Below are positions 32,014-40,570 of a stretch of DNA of 64,000 nt, piece by piece (within the stretch, counting starts at the first letter, position 1; every line of letters starts with the position of its first letter). The DNA lies in assembly GCA_964485095.1 (NCBI GenBank), contig CAZAIB010000020.1:1-64000 (forward strand), given 5' to 3'. This stretch comes from CAYNWT01 sp964485095. GTDB lineage: Bacteria; Planctomycetota; Planctomycetia; Planctomycetales; Planctomycetaceae. The translations under genes and the position numbers were made by a program. The notes beneath the pieces were generated by a model. The model was not told where the DNA came from. It saw only the letters and a program-made list of their open reading frames with translations, and searched no databases.

Positions 32014-32988
32014 TTATGAACGGCCGATGAGCCTGAAAAGGCGGCTTCTCACTGTTCGGGCGACTCCTCGGATCGCTTCTTTCACACTGCCGCCAGCCAA
32101 AACACTTTGCATGTACAGCCGGAGTGCTCGTGCGTTCCCGTCGCGGGACGCGAACCAGGCGGAGCACGAAAACAGGTTCGCTCGCGCTTGGCGACGTTCA
32201 GAAGCGGACAATTCGAGAGCTCGTCTTGATTTCAGAGCCCTATCGAGTGTGGACTGGCGGGAACCGTGCATTGCGGCATGATTCGCAGTCATGCTGTCTG
32301 ATCGCCAACGGTACAGCACAAGAGGTTCAGGCACCGCACCAACCTTGCGGTCGCTGTCGAGGTATCGCAACCAGAGGTCCCAATCTTCGCAACCGCGGAT
32401 GGATGGCAACGAACCAAATCCACCGAGTTCTTCAAACGCACTTCGCTTCATCATAACACTGGAGAGCGTCATGATGTTGTCGTTGAGGATTTCGACGAAG
32501 ATATCACCGGTCGGCATGGCTTCCGGATTGTGCTGAAGCGAAGGAAGGTCTGCCACATCGCCAATTGGGCGGACGTTGGTATAAACCAGTTCGACGTCTT
32601 GTTCGTCAGTCGCCGCAAGTTGCAGTTCCAGCTTTTCCGGAACCCACAGGTCGTCACCGTCTGCGAACGCCAGCCAATCGCCGCTGGCCACCGAAGCGCC
32701 GTTGTTCCTGGCGCTGCCAGGACCCTGGTTTGGTTGTTCGACCAATGTGACATCTGGCTGGGCTTTCAGGAAGCCGACAGTTCCGTCGGTCGAGCCATCA
32801 TCGACTACGACGATTTCGATGTTCTTATGCGTTTGTGCGCGGATCGATTCGAGAGTCTCAGCGATGTACTCCAAACCGTTGTAGATGGGAATAATCACGC
32901 TCACGAGAACCTGTTGGTTCCCGGGCGTTTCAGTCGCTACGGGCACCTTTCCCGATAGAACTTCTGTCGCATGCGACGTAGTGGTCAT
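32014..32988 (-). CDS. Family 2 glycosyltransferase
   Basis: 324 residues with a GT-A fold. Characteristic elements are VSVIIPIYNGLEYIAETLES, IVVVDDGSTDGT, NNGASVASGDWLAFADGDDL (the DxD-type motif is DGDD) and GCEDWDLWLRYL, which carries the catalytic-base ED(W). It should transfer a sugar from a nucleotide sugar to a cell-surface glycan or protein. There is no transmembrane segment apart from amphipathic helices at the C-terminus (AIRGVARTVRSRLFRLIGR), which may bind membrane. It is monocistronic. Confidence 0.88.
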   Translation of the reverse strand: MTTTSHATEVLSGKVPVATETPGNQQVLVSVIIPIYNGLEYIAETLESIRAQTHKNIEIVVVDDGSTDGTVGFLKAQPDVTLVEQPNQGPGSARNNGASVASGDWLAFADGDDLWVPEKLELQLAATDEQDVELVYTNVRPIGDVADLPSLQHNPEAMPTGDIFVEILNDNIMTLSSVMMKRSAFEELGGFGSLPSIRGCEDWDLWLRYLDSDRKVGAVPEPLVLYRWRSDSMTANHAAMHGSRQSTLDRALKSRRALELSASERRQARANLFSCSAWFASRDGNARALRLYMQSVLAGGSVKEAIRGVARTVRSRLFRLIGRS

Positions 32989-33131
32989 GTCTGTTGTCTC
33001 GAATTACGCTCGTGCCCTGCATGGAACTTTAGCTCCTCATCGGGCCTAGTTGAACGAATTCCTACAGAACGTAAAGCCAAATCTGTGCGTTTTTTGCAAT
33101 GGGCTGGCCTCTATGACACCCTCAGGTGTTC

Positions 33132-34121
33132 ATGAGAGCGCTGCTGCCTGCTAGCTTTGTAAGAATGATCGCTAAAACCGTATTAACACTCCTACTAGCC
33201 AGCCAACAAGTTGGTGTCCCATCGGTGCGGAACCCCTTGCCATCGCAGGACTTGCTACGCGTTGGAGCAGGTCCGGCTGAACTGCAGGAGTTGCATCTGG
33301 ACAGTCTTCGGATGGCTCGACTGGCCAGGCTGGATCAGCTGCTGGCCCTGACTGAGACGCAGCGAGACAGCGTGTTGAGAGTTTTACGAGAAGACGTCCG
33401 CAAGCCATTCCACGAACCGGGCGAGCGAGTTGGCACGCTGTTGAGAACCGAACGGCTGCGCCCGCTGTTGACCGCACAGCAACAGGCGGTCTTCGATCAG
33501 TGGCACAAGAACGGCGAACTACGACGCCGAGCGATCGACGCGACTGAGTGCCGCGCGGCTGCAAAGTTGCTGGCCACGCGTGTTGCCGAAGAACTCAAGT
33601 GCAGCGACGAACAACGTCGTCGGCTGGAGGTCGCCTCGATCGGTTTGGCGATCCGGTTTCTCAAACAGCCCCGAAGTCAGCAGCCCAGACTGACGCGGCA
33701 ACTACTTGTGGAAGACGGAACCTACATTCCGCTGCTGGAAGAAATGCCATTCTGGTCGAAAGCCATCACGGCCACACTGTCGCCGGAACAGTTGGCAGCG
33801 TCGAAGAAGTTCAACGAAAGGCGAACGCTGTTTTATGCGAACGCAAATGCCACCGTCATCGCAGCCGATCTCGGTTCGGCTTTGCACCTGAAGAAGATGG
33901 AAGTGTCAGGTCTGCGAAAACTCCTGACGGAAGAACTCGCCAGGCAACGGCCCATGTTTCCGTTCCGCGAAGTCACCCACCCACTTCTCAACCTGACCGA
34001 ACCCCGCCTGAAAGACATCGTGTCGGCCGATCACGCCAAGCGCATTGTCGAATTGGGAACACAGGAGCGGAAGCGGATTGAAAAGCTTGTCGAAGCATCA
34101 AAGACACCGACAAAAAAGTAA
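33132..34121 (+). CDS. Secreted helical protein, function unknown
   Basis: About 329 residues from the ATG at 33132, with AGGTG just upstream; a GTG 6 bases earlier is also possible. A hydrophobic N-terminus (MIAKTVLTLLLASQQVG) suggests a signal peptide. The rest is helical and rich in Arg/Leu/Gln with recurring LTxxQ-like turns (LTETQRDSVLRVL, LTAQQQAVFDQW, LSPEQLAASKKF) that recall Spy/CpxP-type or planctomycete-specific periplasmic proteins. No family name can be given. A hairpin terminator follows at once. Confidence 0.6.
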   Translation: MRALLPASFVRMIAKTVLTLLLASQQVGVPSVRNPLPSQDLLRVGAGPAELQELHLDSLRMARLARLDQLLALTETQRDSVLRVLREDVRKPFHEPGERVGTLLRTERLRPLLTAQQQAVFDQWHKNGELRRRAIDATECRAAAKLLATRVAEELKCSDEQRRRLEVASIGLAIRFLKQPRSQQPRLTRQLLVEDGTYIPLLEEMPFWSKAITATLSPEQLAASKKFNERRTLFYANANATVIAADLGSALHLKKMEVSGLRKLLTEELARQRPMFPFREVTHPLLNLTEPRLKDIVSADHAKRIVELGTQERKRIEKLVEASKTPTKK

Positions 34122-34122
34122 A

Positions 34123-34158
34123 CAGGCGGAGGAGTCCGTGCTGAGAACTCTCCGCCTG
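34123..34158 (+). terminator. Hairpin terminator after the secreted helical protein
   Basis: CAGGCGGAGGAGT and GAACTCTCCGCCTG pair as a near-perfect stem starting 2 bases after the stop codon. A poly-T tail is weak. Confidence 0.6.
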
Positions 34159-34200
34159 CACTCCAAACTTTTGATCATAAACCGTCGCGGTGATTGTCGA

Positions 34201-35319
34201 TCAAAAGTCTGAATCCGAAACAGGCTTCTGAGCGATAAACCCTTTGTGCGATCGCAGTCGCGATCCGGCAGGCGTCATCAACCGGACGTAGACGCTGCGC
34301 TCGATGTCATCGCTGAGTGTGCGGGCCGCTCCGCTGGCCATGACAACGTTGACCGACCCATAGTGGTTGGACGACAGATATGGGTTCGCTTCACCCGCAT
34401 GCCTTCTGGCGTTTGGCATGGGGTCGATGTCTGGCAGGGTTGGCGGATTCTCAAAGTTGTCCGATCGCGCGTTCGGCCAGTCGATGGCGTAGATGAACGC
34501 GCAGTTTGATGGATCGGGGTTCGCCCAGTTGCCAGCAGCGCCGGCGTTGAGGTTCTCTCCGAGGAGGATTGTGTTGTCCGCTCCATCATGAATTTCGTCC
34601 AGGGTCAGACTGACGTTGTCCTGTCCCACATGCGGCCACGACATCCCCGTAGCACGAGTAATCGTGGTGTCCTGATGATCGACCCATGGGGCTGCCATCG
34701 TCGGGATGAGCCCGTCGTTGTCCCAATCCGCTGGAAGGCTGACTGGAGCATGCATCCTTGAGTCCGTTGGCCAGCCTCCTGTCATGCTGGGCGGAAACAA
34801 TGTGGTCCGGGCGGCATCTCCATAACCCGAATTGATGACATAAGTCAGGCCACCAGGAACTCCGTTCGCACTGGGATCAGAAGGGCAAGTCAGGACCGAC
34901 AAATTGTAGTACGCCAGTTCGGCGTTGGTTGCGTTGAAGCCGATGCTGTTCCAGTCCCAACGATCGGCGATGTCTCGTCTGTCGATGAAAGGCAAAGATG
35001 TCACAACCCAATTCGCCCCACTTGCCGGTGCGCATTCGATTTGGTGCTGGTCGGTGACTCCCGGTGGAATGATTTGGACGAACCGTCCATAGCCGGGCAC
35101 TTTGCCCTTTTGCGCGTTGGCGTAGTTGTGAACGGCAACGCCAAGATTTCGAAGGTGGTTCAAACATTGAGTTCGCCGAGCGGATGCCCGTGCTTGTTGA
35201 ACCGCGGGCAAGATCAGCGACATCAGTACGGCAATGATTGAGATAACAACAAGCAGCTCAATCAACGTGAACCCGGCACGATGTGAATTGCCATTGTTGC
35301 AGCGCGCAGCAGTTTTCAT
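34201..35319 (-). CDS. DUF1559 protein with type IV prepilin-like leader
   Basis: About 372 residues from the ATG at 35319. The leader has the prepilin peptidase site and hydrophobic helix (RAGFTLIELLVVISIIAVLM), followed by the DUF1559 signature LILPAVQQARASARRTQCLN and LRNLGVAVHNYAN. A middle beta domain follows, and a late NHYGSVNVVMASGAARTLSD segment stands for the usual H-x9-DG motif, here degenerate. DUF1559 proteins are found in tens to hundreds of copies in planctomycete genomes and are thought to form pseudopilus-like surface structures, though their function is unproven. The gene is a strong taxonomic marker for this window. Confidence 0.93.
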   Translation of the reverse strand: MKTAARCNNGNSHRAGFTLIELLVVISIIAVLMSLILPAVQQARASARRTQCLNHLRNLGVAVHNYANAQKGKVPGYGRFVQIIPPGVTDQHQIECAPASGANWVVTSLPFIDRRDIADRWDWNSIGFNATNAELAYYNLSVLTCPSDPSANGVPGGLTYVINSGYGDAARTTLFPPSMTGGWPTDSRMHAPVSLPADWDNDGLIPTMAAPWVDHQDTTITRATGMSWPHVGQDNVSLTLDEIHDGADNTILLGENLNAGAAGNWANPDPSNCAFIYAIDWPNARSDNFENPPTLPDIDPMPNARRHAGEANPYLSSNHYGSVNVVMASGAARTLSDDIERSVYVRLMTPAGSRLRSHKGFIAQKPVSDSDF

Positions 35320-35424
35320 TCTTAGCTCCGATCTTCTGGAGGAATTCACCGCGTCGATGCTAGAAACGAGATGCTGAAGAAGTGTTCAACGGCTATCTGG
35401 AGTTTTTCTGGAACACGGCCGAAG

Positions 35425-36219
35425 TCAACTTGCGTGGTCTGGCGGATCCGGCTGCTGCCAGGCGCTCATGCCACCATCAACCAGCAGCATTTGCCCGGTC
35501 ACATGTCGGGCGGCGTCGCTTAGTAGATAGACGGCCGCATCGGCGCAGACTTCCGGACCGGGAATGTTTCCGTTGGGAGTGTGCAGCGACATCCAATCGT
35601 GCAGCTTGTCGTCGTTTAGTGCGCCAGCAGTCAGCGGTGTTCTAAACAAACCCGGAGCCACCCCGTTGACTCGAATGTTGTGTGGAGCCAAAGAGACGCA
35701 CAACGTCTTCACCATCATCTCAACTGCACCTTTGGATGTGTCGTACGCGGCGTGAGTCGGTTCGGCCAATCGCCCGTTAATTGAACCGATCATCAGCACG
35801 CGACCTTCGGTTCCATTTGTTGCCCAGCGCTTCGCGAACTGCTGGGTCATGAAGAAGTACGAATACACGTTGAGCTTCATGGTGCGATCGAAGATCTCGA
35901 ACGGCATGTCCAGGAAATCGGTGTCGATGTAGGTTCCCGCATTGTTGACCAGCAAATCGATACGATTGTCGGCTTCGATGGCTGCCGTGAAAACGCTCTG
36001 GACTGCCTCGTCCCGATTGCCGATCAAATCTCCTGTGACGAATTTGACGTCAACTCCGCACTTTTCGCACTGCTGAATAACCGCCGCTGACCCGGCATCT
36101 TTTGACAATCCGTGCAGAACCAGGTTGGCTCCGGCTCGGGCGAGTCCAATTGCAATGGCGGCTCCGATTCCCTGACTGGAACCTGTCACAAAGGCTGTTC
36201 GACCGTCAAGCAGCTTCAT
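35425..36219 (-). CDS. Short-chain dehydrogenase/reductase
   Basis: 264 residues with all classical SDR landmarks: the cofactor loop TGSSQGIG near residue 12, LLVNNAGTY near 90, the catalytic Ser in MIGSING, Tyr and Lys in YDTSK (YxxxK), and the C-terminal VTGQMLLVDGGMS. It catalyses NAD(P)-dependent oxidation or reduction of an alcohol or ketone; the substrate is unknown. The nearest functional types are FabG-like or glucose dehydrogenase-like reductases. It is monocistronic and divergent from the lipase gene. Confidence 0.9.
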   Translation of the reverse strand: MKLLDGRTAFVTGSSQGIGAAIAIGLARAGANLVLHGLSKDAGSAAVIQQCEKCGVDVKFVTGDLIGNRDEAVQSVFTAAIEADNRIDLLVNNAGTYIDTDFLDMPFEIFDRTMKLNVYSYFFMTQQFAKRWATNGTEGRVLMIGSINGRLAEPTHAAYDTSKGAVEMMVKTLCVSLAPHNIRVNGVAPGLFRTPLTAGALNDDKLHDWMSLHTPNGNIPGPEVCADAAVYLLSDAARHVTGQMLLVDGGMSAWQQPDPPDHAS

Positions 36220-36375
36220 GGGTACGCAGGCTTTCTGTGTTCTTCTGGGGAACCGGCATGATTCCCCGCTGGCTTGATTGGCGCGGTAGTTTTTTTGCGT
36301 CTAATGGTGCCTGCCGCTGGTGGCGGAAGTAACTTTGAGTGGGTCCAATCTTCCTGGTTCGACTGTGAAACGGCA

Positions 36376-37239
36376 ATGGCTGAGACTGATAACGAAACCG
36401 AGTTTAAGTTCGATCTGAAGAGCAAGCTCTCCGGTCCGATTGAGAATTTAAGCCTCATTGAGCAGTCGTTGCTGTTCGCCGAGCTGGCATCGATTTGCTA
36501 CTACAACGAACGCACCGTGAAGCCGATCATTGAAGAGCTTGGGTTCACGTCGTCAACGTACTACGAACGCGATGGGGCTCAGGCCTACATCTTCGCCGGC
36601 GAACGCGACACAGTCGTCGCCTGTCGCGGAACCGAACCCAACGAATGGAACGACATCCGCGCAGACGCCAACGCAACTTCCGCGTTGGCGGAAACGGTTG
36701 GCAAGGTTCACTCGGGATTCAAACAGGAAGTTGACGACCTGTGGCCGGAACTCGAAGCGACTTTGATTGATAACAAGCACACGCTGTGGTTCACGGGTCA
36801 CTCGCTGGGCGGAGCGATGGCCACCATTTGTGCGGGGCGCTGTTTCCTGTCGCATATCGAATCAATGCCGGCCGGATTGTTTACTTACGGCAGTCCGCGA
36901 GTTGGCGATAAGCGATACGTCAATTACTGCGACATCAACCACATTCGTTGGGTCAACAACAACGACATCGTGACGCGCGTTCCTCCAGCGTGGCTGGGGT
37001 TCCGACACAGCGGGAAAGAAATGTACCTGGACGCCAAGGGCGAAGTTCGCAACGTCACCGGCATGGGTAGGATGAAGGATCGGTTCCGCGGCTTCTTCCG
37101 TGGGCTCAGGAAATTTAAGATCGATCACTTCTCAGACCATTCAATCGATGCGTACATTGAGTACATCAACAACGCGTACGAGAAGGAACAAGCCGAACCT
37201 GCAAAACGCGATGCCGGTGTTCCGTCTGGCAAGAAGTAG
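36376..37239 (+). CDS. Class 3 lipase-like alpha/beta hydrolase
   Basis: About 287 residues from the ATG at 36376 (MAETDNETEF). The lipase class 3 core is clear: VVACRGTEPNEWNDIRADAN (oxyanion region), VHSGFKQEVDDLWPEL, nucleophile elbow LWFTGHSLGGAMATI, FTYGSPRVGDKRYVNY, the Asp in WVNNNDIVTRVP and the His in FSDHSIDAYIEYI. There is no signal peptide, so it is cytosolic or exported by another route. Class 3 lipases cleave acyl glycerols or phospholipids. The C-terminus is basic and helical. Confidence 0.88.
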   Translation: MAETDNETEFKFDLKSKLSGPIENLSLIEQSLLFAELASICYYNERTVKPIIEELGFTSSTYYERDGAQAYIFAGERDTVVACRGTEPNEWNDIRADANATSALAETVGKVHSGFKQEVDDLWPELEATLIDNKHTLWFTGHSLGGAMATICAGRCFLSHIESMPAGLFTYGSPRVGDKRYVNYCDINHIRWVNNNDIVTRVPPAWLGFRHSGKEMYLDAKGEVRNVTGMGRMKDRFRGFFRGLRKFKIDHFSDHSIDAYIEYINNAYEKEQAEPAKRDAGVPSGKK

Positions 37240-37383
37240 GCAATCGGTACAAGGTTGCGGACAGAGGAGTTGTGTGAAGGCGCCCTGGAATTGCCCGGGT
37301 TTCGCTTCCCGCTCCCGCCCCAGCGACTCAAAGTGAGCTGCTAAATTTTGTTCCCGATGCAACGTCCCTTGGTAAGGTTTTGA

Positions 37384-38481
37384 ATGTCTCTTTCTGATGC
37401 CGATTCGGCACGCCTGGTTGCACTGGGCAAGGCTCTCATCAATCAGAACGCCGCGCGAGTCATTGTGGCTCCGAACGATACCGCCAGCGGATTTTGGTTT
37501 GGTGGAGGCAACATGGTGCAGGCCGCAGACGGTGGGCTGTACGTTGTCGGTCGCTATCGAAACGCAGGTGATTCGCGGCTGGGGATATCAGCCGGAACGC
37601 GCGGTCTTGAGCTGGCGATTTTTCGATCGACGGACGATGGGCAGTCGTTCGAGAAAGTCGTTTCGTTGGCGAAGTCGGACCTAAACGTTGGACGGCAGTC
37701 GGTTCTGTCGATTGAAGGAACCGCACTGCATATCGGGTCTGATGGAGTCCAGCTTTTCGTCTCAACAGAAAAGGACGGCGTCGGATATCCGTCCGGGTTC
37801 GAAAGTTATCTTAAGCCCGGAACCGGAGTCTGGAGCATCGACCGACTGGTAGCAGATTCGGTCGAAGGTTTGAAAGACGCCGAAGTTCAACCGTGCCTGG
37901 CCACAACCGATCCGGAAGTGCTGCACATCAAGGATCCGTTTCTTTACGAATCTGCCGACTTCCTGACGGTGTTATTTTGCAGCCACCCATATTGTTGGAC
38001 CAGTTCCAACACCGGGTATTCGCACGTGGGCCCAGGGGGCGTGACGGAACAGGTTCACGACTTCTTCCCGCGAGGCACAACGTGGGACGTCGCGATGACT
38101 CGGACGACAGCGATTGTCGATATTCCGAGGTTGGGTGCGTTTTCATCGCAGGGCGGGCGGTTGGTGTTCTACGATGGTGGCGAATGCGTTCGAAACCTCG
38201 ACGAACACAGCGAAGCCGTGAAACGACCTCGCGGCTATTCGTGTGAAGAACTTGGCGGCCTGGCCTGGATGCCAAGCGCCGGGTTCTCTGCTCCACAGCG
38301 ACTGTCCAAATACGAAGCGATGTTTGTCAGCCCACACGGAACCGGCTGCAGTCGCTACGTTGACGTGCTTTCCACAGACAAGGGCATGTACGCAACGTGG
38401 CAGCAAAGCCAGCCAGATGGTTCTCAGCCACTGGTCATGAACTTCCTGCCCACCGACCAAATCGCGAGCATCCTGGAGTAA
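37384..38481 (+). CDS. Sialidase-like beta-propeller protein
   Basis: 365 residues, no signal peptide. The beta-propeller resembles exo-alpha-sialidases and GH43-like families: FWFGGGNMVQAADGGLYVVG, ELAIFRSTDDGQSFEKVVSL (an Asp-box SxDxGxxF) and VLHIKDPFLYESADFLTVLF. A single clear Asp box is seen. I cannot assign catalytic residues or a substrate, so a glycan-binding or glycosidase-like role is only probable. The next gene begins 3 bases after the stop, which suggests a common operon. Confidence 0.65.
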   Translation: MSLSDADSARLVALGKALINQNAARVIVAPNDTASGFWFGGGNMVQAADGGLYVVGRYRNAGDSRLGISAGTRGLELAIFRSTDDGQSFEKVVSLAKSDLNVGRQSVLSIEGTALHIGSDGVQLFVSTEKDGVGYPSGFESYLKPGTGVWSIDRLVADSVEGLKDAEVQPCLATTDPEVLHIKDPFLYESADFLTVLFCSHPYCWTSSNTGYSHVGPGGVTEQVHDFFPRGTTWDVAMTRTTAIVDIPRLGAFSSQGGRLVFYDGGECVRNLDEHSEAVKRPRGYSCEELGGLAWMPSAGFSAPQRLSKYEAMFVSPHGTGCSRYVDVLSTDKGMYATWQQSQPDGSQPLVMNFLPTDQIASILE

Positions 38482-38484
38482 CCG

Positions 38485-38784
38485 ATGACCGTAGACGAAC
38501 TCCTTGCCTCGGCGACCAACGACAGCGAACCACCAGCCGGCCTCAGCCCTGAAGCCGAAGCCCTGTGGCACACAAAGGCAGGCAACTGGGAAGCCGCCCA
38601 CAACATCGCTCAAGACATTCACACCGCGATGGGTTCATGGATCCACGCGCATCTGCATGTGATTGAGGGCGACATCGGCAACGGTCGGTACTGGTACCGG
38701 AACGCAGATCGGCCAGCCAAGGGGATTGACGATCTCGACGGTGAGTGGCTTGATATCGCCGCAGAAGTCCTGGGGCAGCAGTAG
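38485..38784 (+). CDS. Conserved small hypothetical protein
   Basis: 99 residues, 3 bases downstream of the propeller gene. It contains TKAGNWEAAHNIAQDIHTAM, then SWIHAHLHVIEGDIGNGRYW and YRNADRP. The WIHAxLHxxEGDxxNxxYWYRxA pattern is one I recall in a short conserved family of unknown function, sometimes next to sugar metabolism genes. It is helical and cytosolic. The operon position suggests a partner of the sialidase-like protein. Confidence 0.7.
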   Translation: MTVDELLASATNDSEPPAGLSPEAEALWHTKAGNWEAAHNIAQDIHTAMGSWIHAHLHVIEGDIGNGRYWYRNADRPAKGIDDLDGEWLDIAAEVLGQQ

Positions 38785-38804
38785 AACATTTCAGGATCGC
38801 AGCG

Positions 38805-39431
38805 TTAGCGGATCGGTTCGTTCATCTCGGCCGCCGCCTCTCGTTCTCGTCGCAGCTCACGAATTTTCAATGTTGTGAGCATCGACACGGTCATCAATAG
38901 CGCTAGTCCCACGTTGAGAACCAGACCGGCAGTTGCGTGGACCCAGACTGCCTTTTGCCCTTTCGCTTTGAACATCGCGTACACAGCCATGCCGATTCCC
39001 GTCAGGATTCCCAGGACGATGAGTGACATGGAAAGAACAGCCGCGATGTGGCGATGAGCTTGGGGGAAGCTCACCAGGATAACCGCGTTCAAAGCGACCA
39101 GTCCAAAGGGCACGATCCACGATCGTCTTGCAATTGTACGAATACGAGGATCGGCGACGACGGGTGCAGCAGGCCCATCATCGTCAATAACAGGACGGTA
39201 CGGGTTTACGCCCGCACGGTCGGTGTCCGCCACGGGCAACGGGGGTTCCTTTTGAACCCTCGGGGCTGTGAAAGGTTCTGCAATCGCGGGCTGTGTGGTC
39301 TCACTTGCTACTTGCGGCTCGGCTTGCGTCGTGGTCGCAACGCCCGCGATTGGTTTGCGGCACGATGGACAAAGACCTTCGGCCGTCGACTGCACCCGGA
39401 TGTTGCAGTTATCGCAAGCGACAATGGCCAC
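38805..39431 (-). CDS. Membrane protein with N-terminal zinc ribbon
   Basis: 208 residues. An N-terminal zinc ribbon (CDNCNIRVQSTAEGLCPSCRK) is followed by a long Pro/Ala/Thr-rich linker and then three transmembrane helices (WIVPFGLVALNAVILVSF, AVLSMSLIVLGILTGIGMAV, AGLVLNVGLALLMTVSMLTT). It ends in a basic, then acidic tail. Zinc-ribbon plus membrane proteins of this shape are numerous in planctomycetes; their role is unknown. It starts 2 bases from the end of the DUF1080 gene and is probably co-transcribed with it. Confidence 0.75.
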   Translation of the reverse strand: MAIVACDNCNIRVQSTAEGLCPSCRKPIAGVATTTQAEPQVASETTQPAIAEPFTAPRVQKEPPLPVADTDRAGVNPYRPVIDDDGPAAPVVADPRIRTIARRSWIVPFGLVALNAVILVSFPQAHRHIAAVLSMSLIVLGILTGIGMAVYAMFKAKGQKAVWVHATAGLVLNVGLALLMTVSMLTTLKIRELRREREAAAEMNEPIR

Positions 39432-39433
39432 GC

Positions 39434-40300
39434 CTATTTGTCCTTCAGGACTTTGAGTTCAACCTTTCTGAACTCACACGGATGGCTTTCGGACTGCAGG
39501 GAAATTGTGCCTCCGGTCAGCAGTTTCTTACCGCCGTTTTTCTTGATGAGTTCGGCAACGTGGTTCGCGCCGCCGCCGACATTCCTGCCGCGGGCGTCCA
39601 GTTGCGGCTCCTGGTATTCCAGAACGACCTTACCGTCCACTTTGTGCCGAATCACTTCACCGCCGCGGACTTCGACTTCAATCTTGACCCATTGGTCTCC
39701 GTTGTAGGTCTTCGATTTTGAATCCAGGCAATGGCGAGTGTGCAACTTGCCGTTCATCATGACGTTCGTGCCTGGCGTGCACAGGTTAAGCGTCGGGCGA
39801 GTTGTCTTTTGCGGGTAACCGCCCAGCAACTGGACCTCAATCGACGCAGGAAAGTCCTGATCCTTCGCCATGCCGCGGGGGTCTTCTCCGTGAAGCATGA
39901 GTCCGCTGTTTCGGATGGCCCAACCAGGTCCACCCTGAATCTGCTTGCCCGTGAACCGGTACTCGACTCGCAGGATGTAGTTCGAAAATTTCTTCTTGTA
40001 GAACAAGTGGCCAAAGCGTTCTTTGAACGGGCCGTCGTACTTGTCGTACGCAACTTTCAAAACGCCGTTCTCGACCCGAAACGTATCCGCAAAGTTCTCA
40101 CCAGCCTCGTGGTATCGAATCTTTGGAATCCAACCGTCCAGGTTCTTCCCGTTGAACAACTGAATCCACTCGCTCTTTTTTTCTTCGCTCTTCTTCTCAG
40201 TTTTTTGACCAGCGTCCTGTTTCGGTTCAGTCGCGGTTTGTCCAAACGCCAATGACGAGGTGACTACCAGGGCAGCGAGAGTAAGCGTGTAACGTTGCAT
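39434..40300 (-). CDS. Secreted DUF1080 protein (3-keto-disaccharide hydrolase-like)
   Basis: About 288 residues from the ATG at 40300, which gives a signal peptide (YTLTLAALVVTSSLAFGQ). A Lys/Glu-rich linker leads into DUF1080: WIQLFNGKNLDGWIPKIRYH, FSNYILRVEYRFTGKQIQGG, NSGLMLHGEDPRGMAKDQDF and SIEVQLLGG, then WVKIEVEVRGGEVIRHKVDG. The domain is a concanavalin-like beta sandwich; some members are 3-keto-disaccharide hydrolases, and the family is expanded in planctomycetes. Exported, probably periplasmic. Confidence 0.87.
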   Translation of the reverse strand: MQRYTLTLAALVVTSSLAFGQTATEPKQDAGQKTEKKSEEKKSEWIQLFNGKNLDGWIPKIRYHEAGENFADTFRVENGVLKVAYDKYDGPFKERFGHLFYKKKFSNYILRVEYRFTGKQIQGGPGWAIRNSGLMLHGEDPRGMAKDQDFPASIEVQLLGGYPQKTTRPTLNLCTPGTNVMMNGKLHTRHCLDSKSKTYNGDQWVKIEVEVRGGEVIRHKVDGKVVLEYQEPQLDARGRNVGGGANHVAELIKKNGGKKLLTGGTISLQSESHPCEFRKVELKVLKDK

Positions 40301-40525
40301 TCTTCGGTTCCAATGAAAGCCAGGTTCTGGAACTTCGATCGTACCCGCGGATGAGAACGCAAGCCAGCGTCGACCGAACGAAGGGCCTTTCGGTCTCGCC
40401 GCCCACGACCAAGTCACCGACCGCAAAGGCAGGAGCTGCTGTACTTAAGTAGAACGCTCATAGAGCCCCGTCCACTACGTCAGAAGACCACGACCTCGCC
40501 GTCCAACCGGGTCAGCGGCCACCAA

Positions 40526-40570
40526 CCTCAGTTACGCCACCCACCGGATACCGATGCAACGGAACGTTGC
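40526..40570. repeat. Dispersed downstream repeat, copy 1
   Basis: On the minus strand, right after the thiC stop codon, GGCAACGTTCCGTTGCATCG begins a block that continues GTA-CCGG-GTGG-GTAACTGA. The same block follows the STAS gene at 55972-56017. The first part can form a CAACG/CGTTG hairpin. It is probably a 3'-end-associated repeat family. Confidence 0.75.
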